The notes under the pieces: model-generated
What the model was told of the DNA's origin: nothing
The model's input: the letters and a program-made list of their open reading frames with translations, nothing else
Databases searched by the model: none
In this document: one piece after another, positions 55,571 through 64,000 of the stretch
Layout of the letters: every line of letters begins with the position of its first letter
Position numbering within the stretch: position 1 is the stretch's first letter
Origin: RUG11462 sp045649405
GTDB lineage: Bacteria; Bacillota; Clostridia; Oscillospirales; Acutalibacteraceae
DNA: 64,000 nucleotides
Reading direction: 5' to 3'
Assembly: GCA_045649405.1 (NCBI GenBank)
Contig: JAZRPW010000027.1
Location: 1-64,000, forward strand
Position numbers and translations under genes: made by a program

Positions 55571-57724
55571 TTAGTCAGCTAATGGTTCAAATTGGTCTGC
55601 GCCAACACCGCAAAGTGGACAAACAAAGTCTTCTGCTAATGTTTCGCCACCTTGAACATAACCACAAGCTTGGCAAACATAACCTTTTGGTGGTTCTGCT
55701 GGAGCTTCTGGCTCTGCTGGAGTTTCTTCTACAACTTCTTCAGGTAAAAGAGCTCTGATTGAAAGGCTAACACGTTTTGCATCAAAGTCGATACCAACGA
55801 TTTGTGCTTCAACTTCTTGACCGATTTCAAGAGCGTCTTGTGGTTTTTCAATTCTCTTGTTAGCAATTTGAGAAATGTGAATAAGACCATCAATACCTGT
55901 CATAAGGTTAGCAAAAGCACCGTATGAAGCAAAGCTTACAACTTTAACAGTTGCTGTGTCGCCAACTTGGTATTTTGTTTTGATGATTTCCCATGGGTTG
56001 TCTTCTGCTTTTTTGAAGCCCAATGAGATTTTCTTGTTTTCTTTATCAAGTTCTTTAACGTAAACAGTAACTGTGTCACCAACGTTAACAACTTCTGATG
56101 GATGTTTAATTCTTGTCCAAGCAAGTTCAGTAATGTGAATCATACCATCAACACCGCCGATGTCAACAAATGCACCGTATGATGTGAGTGATTTAACAAC
56201 GCCTTCATATGTAGCGCCTTCTTCAATTGCTGCCCAAGCTGCTTCTCTTTGTTTCTTTTGTTCTTCACGCAAGATAACACGAACAGAACCAACAACGTTT
56301 CTGCCACGACGAATGTCGATTACTTTAAATGAAACAGTTGTGCCAACCAATTCATTCAAATCTTCATTGCGAGTTAATGTTGCTTGTGAAGCAGGAATGA
56401 ATACACGAACACCGTTAGAAACAACAGTTACGCCACCTTTTACAACTGCAGCAACTTTGCCTTCTAAAATTTCGCCTGATTCTTTTGCTTCTTCCATTTT
56501 AGCAATGCCAGCATGTGAATCAAAACGTTTTTTAGAAAGTGTGATAATACCTTCTTGGTCGTTAGTTCTCATAACGATTAAATCAATTTCATCGCCAACT
56601 TTTACAACGTCAACTGGGTTAACGTTTGGTTCAGCTGAAAGTTCGTTTGCAGGAACAATACCTGTGTACTTACGTCCAATATCAACTTGTACTTCAGTTG
56701 GGTTAACAGCCACAACAACACCTTTAACTCTTTGGTTAGAGTTCATGCTGTTTAATGACTCTTCAAGTGCTTCTTCGAATGTCATATCGTCAAAGGACTT
56801 TTCAAGCTTTGTTTCAGCCTCCATTTTAGTTTCAGCTGTAACTTCTTCAGCCATAGTTTCCTCATTTTTCAAAATTTCGGTCATTGTATTTAGTACCTCC
56901 TTAATTATAACGGCAGGTGTGGAAGCGCCTGCAGTTACTCCGACAAAGCGAACTGAGTGGAACAAAACAGGGTCTAATTCTTGGGCGGTTTCCACCAAAA
57001 CAGTTTTTGTTTTCTTTGAACAAATTTCAAACAACTTTTTAGTGTTTGAACTATGTTTGCCGCCGATTACAACCATAAGGTCAGCTTTTTTTGCTAACTC
57101 TTCTGCTTCGTTTTGCCTTTCAGTAGTCGCATCACATATTGTATCAAAAAAAATCGCGTTTGTATAGACTTTTTTGATAATTTTTTTAAAAATTTCCCAC
57201 TTTTTTGCGTTAAATGTTGTTTGTGAGACAACAACCGGGTCATTTTTACCCATATTTTTACAATTTTTTAATGTAGTTTGCAACTCTTCTTCTGTTTTAA
57301 AACAGAAGACATCTGAATTAGCAAAGCCCTTAATACCAATAACCTCTGCGTGATTTTCATCTCCCGCAATTAAAACAGGTGTATTTTCATTAGAATTTTT
57401 TTCAACAATTTTGTGGATTTTGTAAACAAAAGGACAGGTCGCATCACAAACCTCAAGTCCTTTTTGTTCTATTTTTTCATAAGTTGCTTTGTCAACGCCG
57501 TGAGAGCGAATGACAACTGTGTAACCTTCTGGCACTTCATCAATACTTTCAACAGTTTTAACCCCACGGTTTGCAAGACTTTCAACCATTTGTGGATTGT
57601 GAATAATTGGACCTAAAGTGCAAACCTTTTTACCTTCTAAAAGCAACTTTTCAACCAATTGCACCGCTCTGTCAACGCCAAAGCAAAAACCGGCTTTTTC
57701 GCCAAGTTCAACTTTAAAACTCAT
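55571..57724 (-). CDS. ispH: IspH-S1(x4)-rubredoxin fusion: HMBPP reductase / RNA-binding protein
   Basis: The 717-residue fusion starts with complete IspH (1-about 280), which reduces HMBPP to IPP/DMAPP in the MEP pathway. The three 4Fe-4S Cys ligands are in GFCFGV (C14), DATCP (C97) and TICDAT (C197), with GDENHAEV for substrate. After an acidic linker (285-330) come four S1 domains (about 331-660) of ribosomal S1 type. It ends in a rubredoxin-like knuckle (680-717) with CQAC and CPLC (C684, C687, C702, C705). IspH-S1 fusions are known in Clostridia; the rubredoxin tail is the odd part. Start ATG 57724 overlaps plsC by 11 bp. Confidence 0.93.
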   Translation of the reverse strand: MSFKVELGEKAGFCFGVDRAVQLVEKLLLEGKKVCTLGPIIHNPQMVESLANRGVKTVESIDEVPEGYTVVIRSHGVDKATYEKIEQKGLEVCDATCPFVYKIHKIVEKNSNENTPVLIAGDENHAEVIGIKGFANSDVFCFKTEEELQTTLKNCKNMGKNDPVVVSQTTFNAKKWEIFKKIIKKVYTNAIFFDTICDATTERQNEAEELAKKADLMVVIGGKHSSNTKKLFEICSKKTKTVLVETAQELDPVLFHSVRFVGVTAGASTPAVIIKEVLNTMTEILKNEETMAEEVTAETKMEAETKLEKSFDDMTFEEALEESLNSMNSNQRVKGVVVAVNPTEVQVDIGRKYTGIVPANELSAEPNVNPVDVVKVGDEIDLIVMRTNDQEGIITLSKKRFDSHAGIAKMEEAKESGEILEGKVAAVVKGGVTVVSNGVRVFIPASQATLTRNEDLNELVGTTVSFKVIDIRRGRNVVGSVRVILREEQKKQREAAWAAIEEGATYEGVVKSLTSYGAFVDIGGVDGMIHITELAWTRIKHPSEVVNVGDTVTVYVKELDKENKKISLGFKKAEDNPWEIIKTKYQVGDTATVKVVSFASYGAFANLMTGIDGLIHISQIANKRIEKPQDALEIGQEVEAQIVGIDFDAKRVSLSIRALLPEEVVEETPAEPEAPAEPPKGYVCQACGYVQGGETLAEDFVCPLCGVGADQFEPLAD

Positions 57725-58340
57725 TTTGACCCATCTCCCAAAGTGCAGTAATTTCATCCATTATTTTTGTTGTGGCTTGTTTAAGCCCTTGTCTGTCACG
57801 ACCTTCAAAATGAATTTCTTCATGAGCAATTGGTTTGCCGATTATTAATTTTACTTTGCAAAATGGTTTTACTTTGTCTTTAACAACAATTGCCATTGGC
57901 ACAACATCTGCGCCTGTTTCATTTGCAATGAAAGCAGTGCCTGCTTTTGCTCTTTTTGGTTTGTTGTCTTTTGAGCGTGTTCCTTCTGGAAAAATGCCCA
58001 AAATTCCACCATTTTTTACAATTTCAATTGCATGTTCAACAGGACCTGTTGTGTTACCCCCTCTGTCAACTGCAAATGCGCCTGCTTTTCCAAGAAGCCA
58101 AGCTAACGGTTTAAACTTAAAAAGTTCTGCCTTTGCCATAAAACAAATGCGCTTTTTTGTTTTAACAAGCCAAAAAACCGGGTCAACAAATGAAATGTGG
58201 TTGCTACAAAAAACAACACCACCAGATGTTGGCAAATTTTCAAGACCTTTTATTTCTACTCTAAAAACAATTTTCACAATTACGCTTAACACAGCAACAA
58301 TTGCAGCAATGAATTTAGTTTGTTTGTGTGAATTTTTCAT
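57714..58340 (-). CDS. plsC: 1-acyl-sn-glycerol-3-phosphate acyltransferase
   Basis: This 208-residue PlsC protein has an N-terminal membrane helix, the catalytic CSNHISFVDPVF (NHx4D) and the glycerol-phosphate-binding FPEGTRSKD. It adds the second acyl chain in phosphatidate synthesis at the inner face of the membrane. It abuts cmk (stop and start touching) and overlaps the ispH fusion, so it is the middle of a compact operon common in Clostridia (flavoprotein-cmk-plsC-ispH). Confidence 0.93.
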   Translation of the reverse strand: MKNSHKQTKFIAAIVAVLSVIVKIVFRVEIKGLENLPTSGGVVFCSNHISFVDPVFWLVKTKKRICFMAKAELFKFKPLAWLLGKAGAFAVDRGGNTTGPVEHAIEIVKNGGILGIFPEGTRSKDNKPKRAKAGTAFIANETGADVVPMAIVVKDKVKPFCKVKLIIGKPIAHEEIHFEGRDRQGLKQATTKIMDEITALWEMGQNEF

Positions 58341-59009
58341 TTACTTATTGATTTCCTTATTAATAATATCTAAAACTGCTTGAATGCTCATTTCACGTGT
58401 GTTTGGGGATGTATCAAGATAAATTGCATCATCAGCACATTTAAGCGGAGCAATTTCACGGTTCATATCTCTATAATCACGCTCTTTAATGTCAGCCAAA
58501 ATATCATCATAATTAACATCATAACCACGTTCTTTTTGCTCAAGATATCTTCTGTTTGCACGTTCTTCAGCAGTAGCAGTTAAAAAGATTTTTACTGTTG
58601 CGTTTGGAAGCACAACTGTGCCGATATCTCTACCGTCCATTACAATGTTATATTTTTTTGCAAATGAACGTTGAAGGTCTAACAAAAATGTTCTAACTGC
58701 AGGAATTGCAGATGCTTTTGAAGCGGCTTGTGAAACCTCTTCTGTTCTAATTTTATCACTTACGTCTTCACCATTTACAAATACGTGTTGTGTGCCTTCG
58801 ATAAATTTAATTTCTACATTGATTTGTGGTAAGAAAGAAACAACACTTTCTGCATCATCAATATTGCCACCATTTGAAAGCACAAAATAACCGATTGAAC
58901 GGTAAAGTGCGCCAGTATCAACATAAATGTAACCTAATTCTTTTGAAACCATTTTGGCAATGGTACTTTTGCCTGCACCTGCAGGTCCGTCAATTGCAAC
59001 TGAAATCAT
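58341..59009 (-). CDS. cmk: (d)CMP kinase
   Basis: This 222-residue cytidylate kinase makes CDP from CMP/dCMP and ATP. It has the Walker A GPAGAGKST (9-17), VDTGALYRSIGYF, DGRDIGTVVLPNA and the lid residues RANRRYLEQKERGY. It starts 4 bp after the flavoprotein stop. Distinct from the cmk-like protein at 39987. Confidence 0.95.
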   Translation of the reverse strand: MISVAIDGPAGAGKSTIAKMVSKELGYIYVDTGALYRSIGYFVLSNGGNIDDAESVVSFLPQINVEIKFIEGTQHVFVNGEDVSDKIRTEEVSQAASKASAIPAVRTFLLDLQRSFAKKYNIVMDGRDIGTVVLPNATVKIFLTATAEERANRRYLEQKERGYDVNYDDILADIKERDYRDMNREIAPLKCADDAIYLDTSPNTREMSIQAVLDIINKEINK

Positions 59010-59013
59010 ATTT

Positions 59014-60270
59014 TTATTCCCCTTGTTTTAATTTTTCATTTATTGAATTTGCAACGCAAAATGCTGTTGAAAAAGCAATTTGCAAATTAAAGCCACCAGT
59101 ATAAGCATCAACATCTAAAACTTCGCCGGCAAAATAAAGATTTTGTTTTATTTTTGACGCGCAAGTTTTAGGGTCAATTTCTGCAACCGAAACACCACCT
59201 GATGTTACAATTGCTTCTTCAATTGGTCTAAATGCAGTTACGGTAAAACACAAATTTTTAATCAAATTCACAAGTTTTTCTCTTTGCTCTTTTGTAATTT
59301 GGTTTACCTTTATTTGTTTATCAATGCCGCTAAGTTTGATTATAACAGGAATCATCTTAGAAGGCAACAATTTTGACAAAGAATTGAGAAGAATTTTGTT
59401 GCTATTCTCAGAAAAATCTCGCAAAATTCTTGCATCTAACTTTTCAAAATCCAACGCAGGTTTCATATCAATATGAACCTTGTATCTGCCTTTTTGCATA
59501 TTTCTCATATGGGCAGAAGCCGACAAAATCATTGGACCTGAAAGCCCAAAATGAGTGAAAAGCATTTCGCCAAAGTCGGTGTAAATTGTCTTTTTAAGCA
59601 CAGTGTCTTCAACCGAAATGGCAACATTTTTGAGTGACAAACCTTGGCACTCACTCGCAGCCCCTTCTGCACAACAAAGTGGCACAAGCGAACCAATTGG
59701 CTCAATAATTTTATGACCGACCGATTTTGCAAACTCATAACCATCCCCTGTAGAGCCGGTTTTTGGGTAAGACACGCCACCGGTTGCAACCACAACAAAA
59801 TCACACTCTACTTTTTCGCCATTTTCAAGTTGTACTGCGGTTACTTTTTCGTTTTCACTTTCAATGCCGATTGCTTTTTCATTAATAGTTTCAACGCCAT
59901 TTTTTAACACAAAATTATAAAGACAATCAACAACATCAACCGATTTATCCGAAATTGGAAAAACTCGATTTCCACGTTCAACCTTTATTGGCACGCCGTT
60001 GTCTTCAAAAAAAGCAACTGTGTCATAAGCATCAAACTGTGAAAAAGCGCTGTACATAAACTTATTGTTTTTTGTCATTGCGGCAATAAGTTCGTTTTTG
60101 TCGGACATATTTGTAATGTTACATCTGCCCTTGCCTGTGATTAGCAATTTTCTGCCAACCTTTTCATTCTTTTCTAAAAGTGCAACGCTATTGCCACACT
60201 TTGCAATGTTACCGGCACAAAAAAGCCCTGCAGGACCACCGCCGATAACCACAACATCATATTTTTTCAA
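59014..60270 (-). CDS. HI0933/YhiN-type flavoprotein
   Basis: This 418-residue NAD(P)/FAD-dependent protein has the N-terminal dinucleotide-binding VVVIGGGPAGLFCAG, KLLITGKGRCNITN (a family signature), VVATGGVSYPKTGSTGDGY and the C-terminal GEVLDVDAYTGGFNLQIAF. Function is not firmly known; the family is linked to oxidoreductases acting on unknown substrates. Part of the cmk-plsC-ispH operon. Confidence 0.9.
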   Translation of the reverse strand: MKKYDVVVIGGGPAGLFCAGNIAKCGNSVALLEKNEKVGRKLLITGKGRCNITNMSDKNELIAAMTKNNKFMYSAFSQFDAYDTVAFFEDNGVPIKVERGNRVFPISDKSVDVVDCLYNFVLKNGVETINEKAIGIESENEKVTAVQLENGEKVECDFVVVATGGVSYPKTGSTGDGYEFAKSVGHKIIEPIGSLVPLCCAEGAASECQGLSLKNVAISVEDTVLKKTIYTDFGEMLFTHFGLSGPMILSASAHMRNMQKGRYKVHIDMKPALDFEKLDARILRDFSENSNKILLNSLSKLLPSKMIPVIIKLSGIDKQIKVNQITKEQREKLVNLIKNLCFTVTAFRPIEEAIVTSGGVSVAEIDPKTCASKIKQNLYFAGEVLDVDAYTGGFNLQIAFSTAFCVANSINEKLKQGE

Positions 60271-60285
60271 AATAATATTCCCCTA

Positions 60286-60831
60286 TTATTTTAATCTCAT
60301 CAATTTTCTAAATCTTTCGCGATAAGCCACAAGGTAAAGGGTTATAACACGAGTTAGCGCAAAGTCATAAAGCACAAACATTACTTCAAGCGCAATCGCA
60401 AAAGCAATTATGTAATAAATGCCAAAACCCATTGTATCAAGCGGAATTCCTAAAACAAAAGTTGCCAAAACAAGCACCACAGAAAACGCAATTGTAAATA
60501 ACAAAATTTTTACAGCCCATTGTAACACTTTGCTTTTCATTCTTTCAATGTAGGCCTTGATTAAAGGATAATAGCCGAAAAACAAAGCGTAACACAAAGC
60601 GGCTTCTTTTTCGCACAATAAAAACGACAAAACGCTTACCGCAAAAAATACAGTAAACGCGTTTTTTATGTCAAATTCAAGAAAGATTATCACAAGCAAA
60701 GCCCCTGCAAAAGCAGGCACTGTGTAGGTCAAAACACCGATATGTGACAAAAGCATTATAACAACTGAAAGCGCAGCAAAAAGACCACACATTGAAATTG
60801 TTTGAGTTGTTTTAACGGTATCTCTCTTCAC
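60286..60831 (-). CDS. multi-pass membrane protein, possibly ECF-like
   Basis: This 181-residue protein has five to six hydrophobic helices with an N-terminal SMCGLFAALSVVIMLLSHIG resembling the start of ECF S-components (ALFAAL). No energy-coupling genes are nearby and no vitamin-binding signature is seen, so the call is general. It lies 15 bp upstream of the flavoprotein gene and 24 bp downstream of the DnaJ gene, within the same minus-strand run. Confidence 0.6.
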   Translation of the reverse strand: MKRDTVKTTQTISMCGLFAALSVVIMLLSHIGVLTYTVPAFAGALLVIIFLEFDIKNAFTVFFAVSVLSFLLCEKEAALCYALFFGYYPLIKAYIERMKSKVLQWAVKILLFTIAFSVVLVLATFVLGIPLDTMGFGIYYIIAFAIALEVMFVLYDFALTRVITLYLVAYRERFRKLMRLK

Positions 60832-60855
60832 AAAAACCCACCTTTTAAAATAAAA

Positions 60856-61455
60856 TTAGCAGCAAGGAATTAAATCTCCACCCATACATTCGCAACAACA
60901 GTCGGCACAAATAAGACCTTGACAAATGTCACATGTTGAGCAACCGCCACCATAGTTACCTGTATTATAGCCACCATTAAATTGACCTCTTCTTTGCATT
61001 GAAATTCTATTCAATGTGTCACGGTATTCAACATTTGAAGGGTCCATTCTGCAAGCGTTTGAAAACGATGTGAAAGCGTCATCATACCAACCTCTGCGGT
61101 AAAGCACAGAGCCGTTTAAATAATACCACTCGGCTGTACGACTTGAAATATCAACACCATCAAGAATTGCTTGCGCATCTTCAAGGCGGTTTTGATTAAG
61201 AAATCTACGCACATCTGCATAAACCCCTGTTTCGTCATATTGATAACCAGAACTGCCAGAAGATTTTGTACGCTTTTTAGCAATAATTGCATCATAAGCT
61301 TCATTGATTTCTTTCATTTTTTCTTCTGCTAAGTCAGAAAGCGGATTATCAACATAATTGTCTGGATGATATTTTCTTGCAAGTTCTTTGTAAGCCGCTT
61401 TTACTTCTTCTTCACTGGCGTTTTTATCAACACCTAAAATTTCATAAGGATTCAT
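60856..61455 (-). CDS. DnaJ-domain protein with Cys-rich tail
   Basis: This 199-residue protein has an N-terminal J domain (1-65) with the HPD triad (H30-P31-D32), so it can stimulate DnaK. A TPR-like helical segment (about 82-150, AEWYYLNGSVLYRRGWYDDAF) follows, then a Gly-rich stretch and a tail with ten cysteines in the last 28 residues (CSTCDICQG, ADCCCEC). The tail suggests metal or cluster binding. It sits 2 bp downstream of the DUF5685 gene, so these two probably work together. Confidence 0.85.
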   Translation of the reverse strand: MNPYEILGVDKNASEEEVKAAYKELARKYHPDNYVDNPLSDLAEEKMKEINEAYDAIIAKKRTKSSGSSGYQYDETGVYADVRRFLNQNRLEDAQAILDGVDISSRTAEWYYLNGSVLYRRGWYDDAFTSFSNACRMDPSNVEYRDTLNRISMQRRGQFNGGYNTGNYGGGCSTCDICQGLICADCCCECMGGDLIPCC

Positions 61456-61457
61456 AA

Positions 61458-62285
61458 TTATTTTTTCTCCTTGTTTTCAATTCTTTTCAACTCATTTGGT
61501 AATCCTTGATAGATTATGTTTGAAAGAATTGTTTTATATCTTTTTAAATTCAACAACTCAAACGAGTTTGCTAATTCAACGTTACAATTATTAATTAATC
61601 CTTTTGCTTGAGTCTTTTCTCGATTTTTAAAAGGATTAAAACTTTTATTTTTCAAGTCATCTTCAAAATCATCAAAAGCATCAATCAAATAAACCCACTT
61701 GCCTGAAAGATAACCAATACGCTCAAGCACTCTTTTTGTTTCATCACTTTCATCAAAAGAAAAAACGAACTCAAGCATTTTTGCAGTTGGCTCTGCTGAC
61801 TTATCAACGCTATCTGAATTTTCTGCTTCAACATCTGCTTGTTGTTGCATTAATTTAGAAATTTCATCATCAACTTTTGCATAAGTTTTTCTTGCCTTTT
61901 TGCGATAAAATTTGAAAATTGGCAAAATCAAACCACTTCGCAATTTTCCTTTTAAGCCGTTGTCTGCCATATCATCAAGCAATTTGTAATAAAACATTAT
62001 TACAAGGCAAGCTGCTGAAAAAGACAATGCTTTTGACTCTTTTTCAAGGCGCATACACTTTTTTGTAGGGTTAAACGGACAACGCATTTGCTTGTAACCA
62101 CAACATTCATCTTGTAGCCCTAACTTTAACATTGCCAAAAAGACAAAGTCATAAGACAAAATGAATTTTGCAAAAACGCCGTAGTCTTTGCCAAGTTGTC
62201 GACAAAGCGAGCAATAAACTGCTTTGTAGGTGTCATATTCAGCCATTTTGAGTTCTGGTTTATGCGCTTTTACATATCCAAACAT
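61458..62285 (-). CDS. DUF5685 family protein
   Basis: This 275-residue helical protein has YCSLCRQLG (C25, C28), a second Cys group CCGYKQMRCPFNPTKKC (61-77), and two Asp-rich motifs, KLLDDMADN (101-109) and DAFDDFEDD (about 211-219). The two Asp motifs recall the prenyl-synthase fold, but I cannot show substrate residues. I recognise DUF5685, a family without known role. Coupled to a DnaJ-domain gene (2-bp gap). Confidence 0.72.
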   Translation of the reverse strand: MFGYVKAHKPELKMAEYDTYKAVYCSLCRQLGKDYGVFAKFILSYDFVFLAMLKLGLQDECCGYKQMRCPFNPTKKCMRLEKESKALSFSAACLVIMFYYKLLDDMADNGLKGKLRSGLILPIFKFYRKKARKTYAKVDDEISKLMQQQADVEAENSDSVDKSAEPTAKMLEFVFSFDESDETKRVLERIGYLSGKWVYLIDAFDDFEDDLKNKSFNPFKNREKTQAKGLINNCNVELANSFELLNLKRYKTILSNIIYQGLPNELKRIENKEKK

Positions 62286-62352
62286 AACACCACCCCTTTT
62301 TCAAAAGTATAACACAAATAATATATCATATTTTTAACAACTTGTAAACAAT

Positions 62353-64000
62353 TTAAAGTAGTTTTTTAAGATATTGACCTGTGTGTGAGTTTTCACACTT
62401 AACAATTTTTTCAGGTGTGCCTTCAACAACAACCAAGCCACCTTCATCGCCGCCTTCAGGACCCATATCAATAATATGGTCGGCACACTTGATAACATCA
62501 AGATTATGTTCAATTACAACAATGGTGTTGCCGGTGTCAACAAGCGACTGCAAGACTTCAATTAACTTGTGCACATCTGCAGTGTGAAGACCGGTTGTTG
62601 GCTCATCAAGAACATACAAAGTTTTGCCGGTTGAGCGCTTTGAAAGTTCGGTTGAAAGTTTTACCCTTTGCGCTTCGCCACCTGAAAGTGTTGTTGCAGG
62701 TTGACCAATTTTAATGTAACCCAAACCAACATCATACAAAGTTTGAAGTTTGCGTTTGATTTTTGGAATGTGCTCAAAGAATTTAAGACCTTCTTCAACT
62801 GTCATTTCCAAAACATCATAAATGCTTTTACCTTTGTACTTAACTTCCAAAGTTTCACGGTTATATCTTGCGCCTTTGCAGACTTCACAAGGCACATAAA
62901 TATCAGGTAAAAAGTGCATTTCAATTTTCAAAATGCCATCGCCTTCACAAGCTTCACATCTACCGCCTTTTACGTTAAATGAAAATCTGCCTTGAGAATA
63001 ACTGCGAATTTTTGCTTCTTTTGTTTCGGCAAAAAGCGCACGAATATCTGTAAACACGCCTGTGTAAGTTGCAGGGTTTGACCTTGGTGTTCTACCAATT
63101 GGAGATTGGTCAATGTTAATAATTTTATCAATGTTTTCAAGACCTTCAATTGCTTTGTGCTCGCCTGGTTTTGCCTTTGCTTTGTACAAAGTTTTTGCAA
63201 TTGATTTGTACAAAACTTCATTAACAAGCGAAGATTTGCCAGAGCCGGAAACACCTGTTACTGCAACAAATTTTCCAAGTGGAATTTTAACATTAATATT
63301 TTTAAGGTTGTTTTGTTTTGCACCAACAATTTTTAAATGTTTGCCGTTGCCTTTTCTACGCTCAGTAGGTACAGGAATTTGGCGTCTGCCTGAAAGGTAG
63401 TCGCCAGTGATGTTGCCCTTTTGCTTGAGCAACTCTTCAGGTGTGCCTGCAAAAACAATTTCGCCACCGTTTATACCGGCACCTGGACCAATATCAACAA
63501 TATAGTCAGCGGTGCGCATTGTGTCTTCATCATGCTCAACAACAACCAATGTGTTGCCCAAATCACGAAGGCGTTTGAGCGTTGCCAACAATTTGTCGTT
63601 ATCTCTTTGATGAAGACCGATACTTGGCTCATCAAGAATATACAAAACGCCCATAAGTGAAGAGCCAATTTGGGTTGCAAGTCTAATTCTTTGCGCTTCG
63701 CCGCCTGATAATGTGCCACTTGAACGAGAAAGGGTTAGATAATGAAGACCAACTTGATTTAAAAAGCCCAAACGCTCTTTAATTTCTTTGATAATGCCTT
63801 CGCCAATCATTTTTTCTCTTCCAGAAAGCTCAAGATTTTCAATGAATTCAAGTTGACTTTTTACAGACAAATCGCAAAGTTCCATTATATTCAAGCCACC
63901 AACTGTTACTGCAAGTGACTGTTTTGAAAGTCTTTTGCCTTGACATTCAGGACAAGCAACTTCGGTCATATAATTTTCAATATCAACCTTTGCATAGTCA
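62353..64000 (-). CDS. uvrA: excinuclease ABC subunit A (partial, C-terminal part)
   Basis: The reading frame runs off the right edge, so the N-terminal third of UvrA is missing. Visible parts are the first ABC signature LSGGEAQRIRLATQIG with Walker B ILDEPSIGLHQRD, the second Walker A GVSGSGKSSLVNEV, a zinc finger (CEACEGDG and CEVCKGARY), the second signature LSGGEAQRVKLSTEL and Walker B VLDEPTTGLH. UvrA recognises bulky DNA lesions with UvrB. No uvrB is seen here. Confidence 0.97.
   Translation of the reverse strand, partial: DYAKVDIENYMTEVACPECQGKRLSKQSLAVTVGGLNIMELCDLSVKSQLEFIENLELSGREKMIGEGIIKEIKERLGFLNQVGLHYLTLSRSSGTLSGGEAQRIRLATQIGSSLMGVLYILDEPSIGLHQRDNDKLLATLKRLRDLGNTLVVVEHDEDTMRTADYIVDIGPGAGINGGEIVFAGTPEELLKQKGNITGDYLSGRRQIPVPTERRKGNGKHLKIVGAKQNNLKNINVKIPLGKFVAVTGVSGSGKSSLVNEVLYKSIAKTLYKAKAKPGEHKAIEGLENIDKIINIDQSPIGRTPRSNPATYTGVFTDIRALFAETKEAKIRSYSQGRFSFNVKGGRCEACEGDGILKIEMHFLPDIYVPCEVCKGARYNRETLEVKYKGKSIYDVLEMTVEEGLKFFEHIPKIKRKLQTLYDVGLGYIKIGQPATTLSGGEAQRVKLSTELSKRSTGKTLYVLDEPTTGLHTADVHKLIEVLQSLVDTGNTIVVIEHNLDVIKCADHIIDMGPEGGDEGGLVVVEGTPEKIVKCENSHTGQYLKKLL

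Noticed and set aside
56160..57167. Long plus-strand ORF (335 codons) opposite the ispH fusion
   Set aside because: It is antisense to conserved IspH and S1 domains, is rich in Ser/Thr from mirrored codons and has no ribosome site.

Overview
The window is A+T-rich, densely packed bacterial chromosome, best explained as an anaerobic, spore-forming member of the Clostridia (Bacillota), probably a gut-type Oscillospirales/Eubacteriales relative. Evidence for this: a SipL-like spore-coat morphogenesis protein (DUF3794 + LysM), an IspH-S1 fusion gene, an FHA-FtsW fusion, families DUF6062 and DUF5685, BspA-type leucine-rich-repeat surface proteins, a glycine riboswitch, LuxS, strong Shine-Dalgarno sites and Firmicute-type SigA promoters (many with TGG before the -10). 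I see no IS element, prophage, CRISPR array or rRNA operon. Only the 3' tail of one tRNA-type RNA is present, at the left edge.

Layout. 1-337: tRNA 3' end, terminator and a hairpin-rich noncoding stretch. 338-4760 (+): five-gene operon with an EEP hydrolase, a beta-lactamase-fold hydrolase, a NamZ/DUF1343 exo-muramidase homologue, a nucleoside hydrolase and an ICMT-like membrane protein, suggesting cell-wall sugar and nucleoside salvage. 4.8-14.1 kb: murA, degV, dut, rnhA, ogg, a divergent XRE/membrane-protein pair with an obvious direct-repeat operator, an RluA-type pseudouridine synthase and a GH94 phosphorylase. 14.2-19.8 kb: UPF0291, a PBP / FHA-FtsW elongation or division pair, an S1-domain protein and a G5-M23 endopeptidase. 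20-22.3 kb: SDR-luxS operon, then pduL with a small AraC-type regulator. 22.3-30 kb: LRR surface protein, glycine-riboswitch operon of two sodium symporters, azlCD behind a leader terminator, and a secreted nuclease.

29.9-31 kb is the most plastic spot. A 145-bp segment carrying the nuclease promoter, start codon and most of its signal peptide is duplicated 667 bp away. The copies flank an XRE regulator and a GC-rich hairpin element, and a ribbon-helix-helix regulator follows. 31-36.3 kb: Gfo/Idh oxidoreductase, beta-helix protein, MATE exporter, NADP-type glutamate dehydrogenase. 36.4-38.1 kb: a Pro/Thr-rich surface protein whose promoter spacer contains a G8 tract, a strong phase-variation candidate. 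38.1-50.4 kb: mostly housekeeping genes (histidine phosphatase, beta-lactamase-like hydrolase, kinase, MGMT-fold protein, PHP hydrolase, ilvE, sipL, rsmE, rsmA, dCMP-deaminase family), then a large LRR protein with a Tyr/Asp-rich head and a 522-bp internal duplication. 50.5-54.2 kb: OPT transporter coupled to a PqqD-like protein, and pepD (peptide uptake and digestion). 54.3-64 kb: gap, then a long minus-strand run from uvrA through DUF5685, a DnaJ protein, a membrane protein, a YhiN-type flavoprotein, cmk and plsC to a triple fusion IspH-S1x4-rubredoxin.

Functionally this is core genome with a fermentative amino-acid and peptide-using flavour: OPT, pepD, AGCS, putP, azlCD, gdhA, ilvE. Three secreted proteins share one lysine-rich C-terminal domain and similar TTGAAA-17-TATAAT-type promoters. 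The best novelty leads are the poly-G promoter, the signal-peptide duplication around the XRE gene, the rubredoxin-tailed IspH-S1 fusion and the leader hairpin between the azlCD promoter and its start codon.
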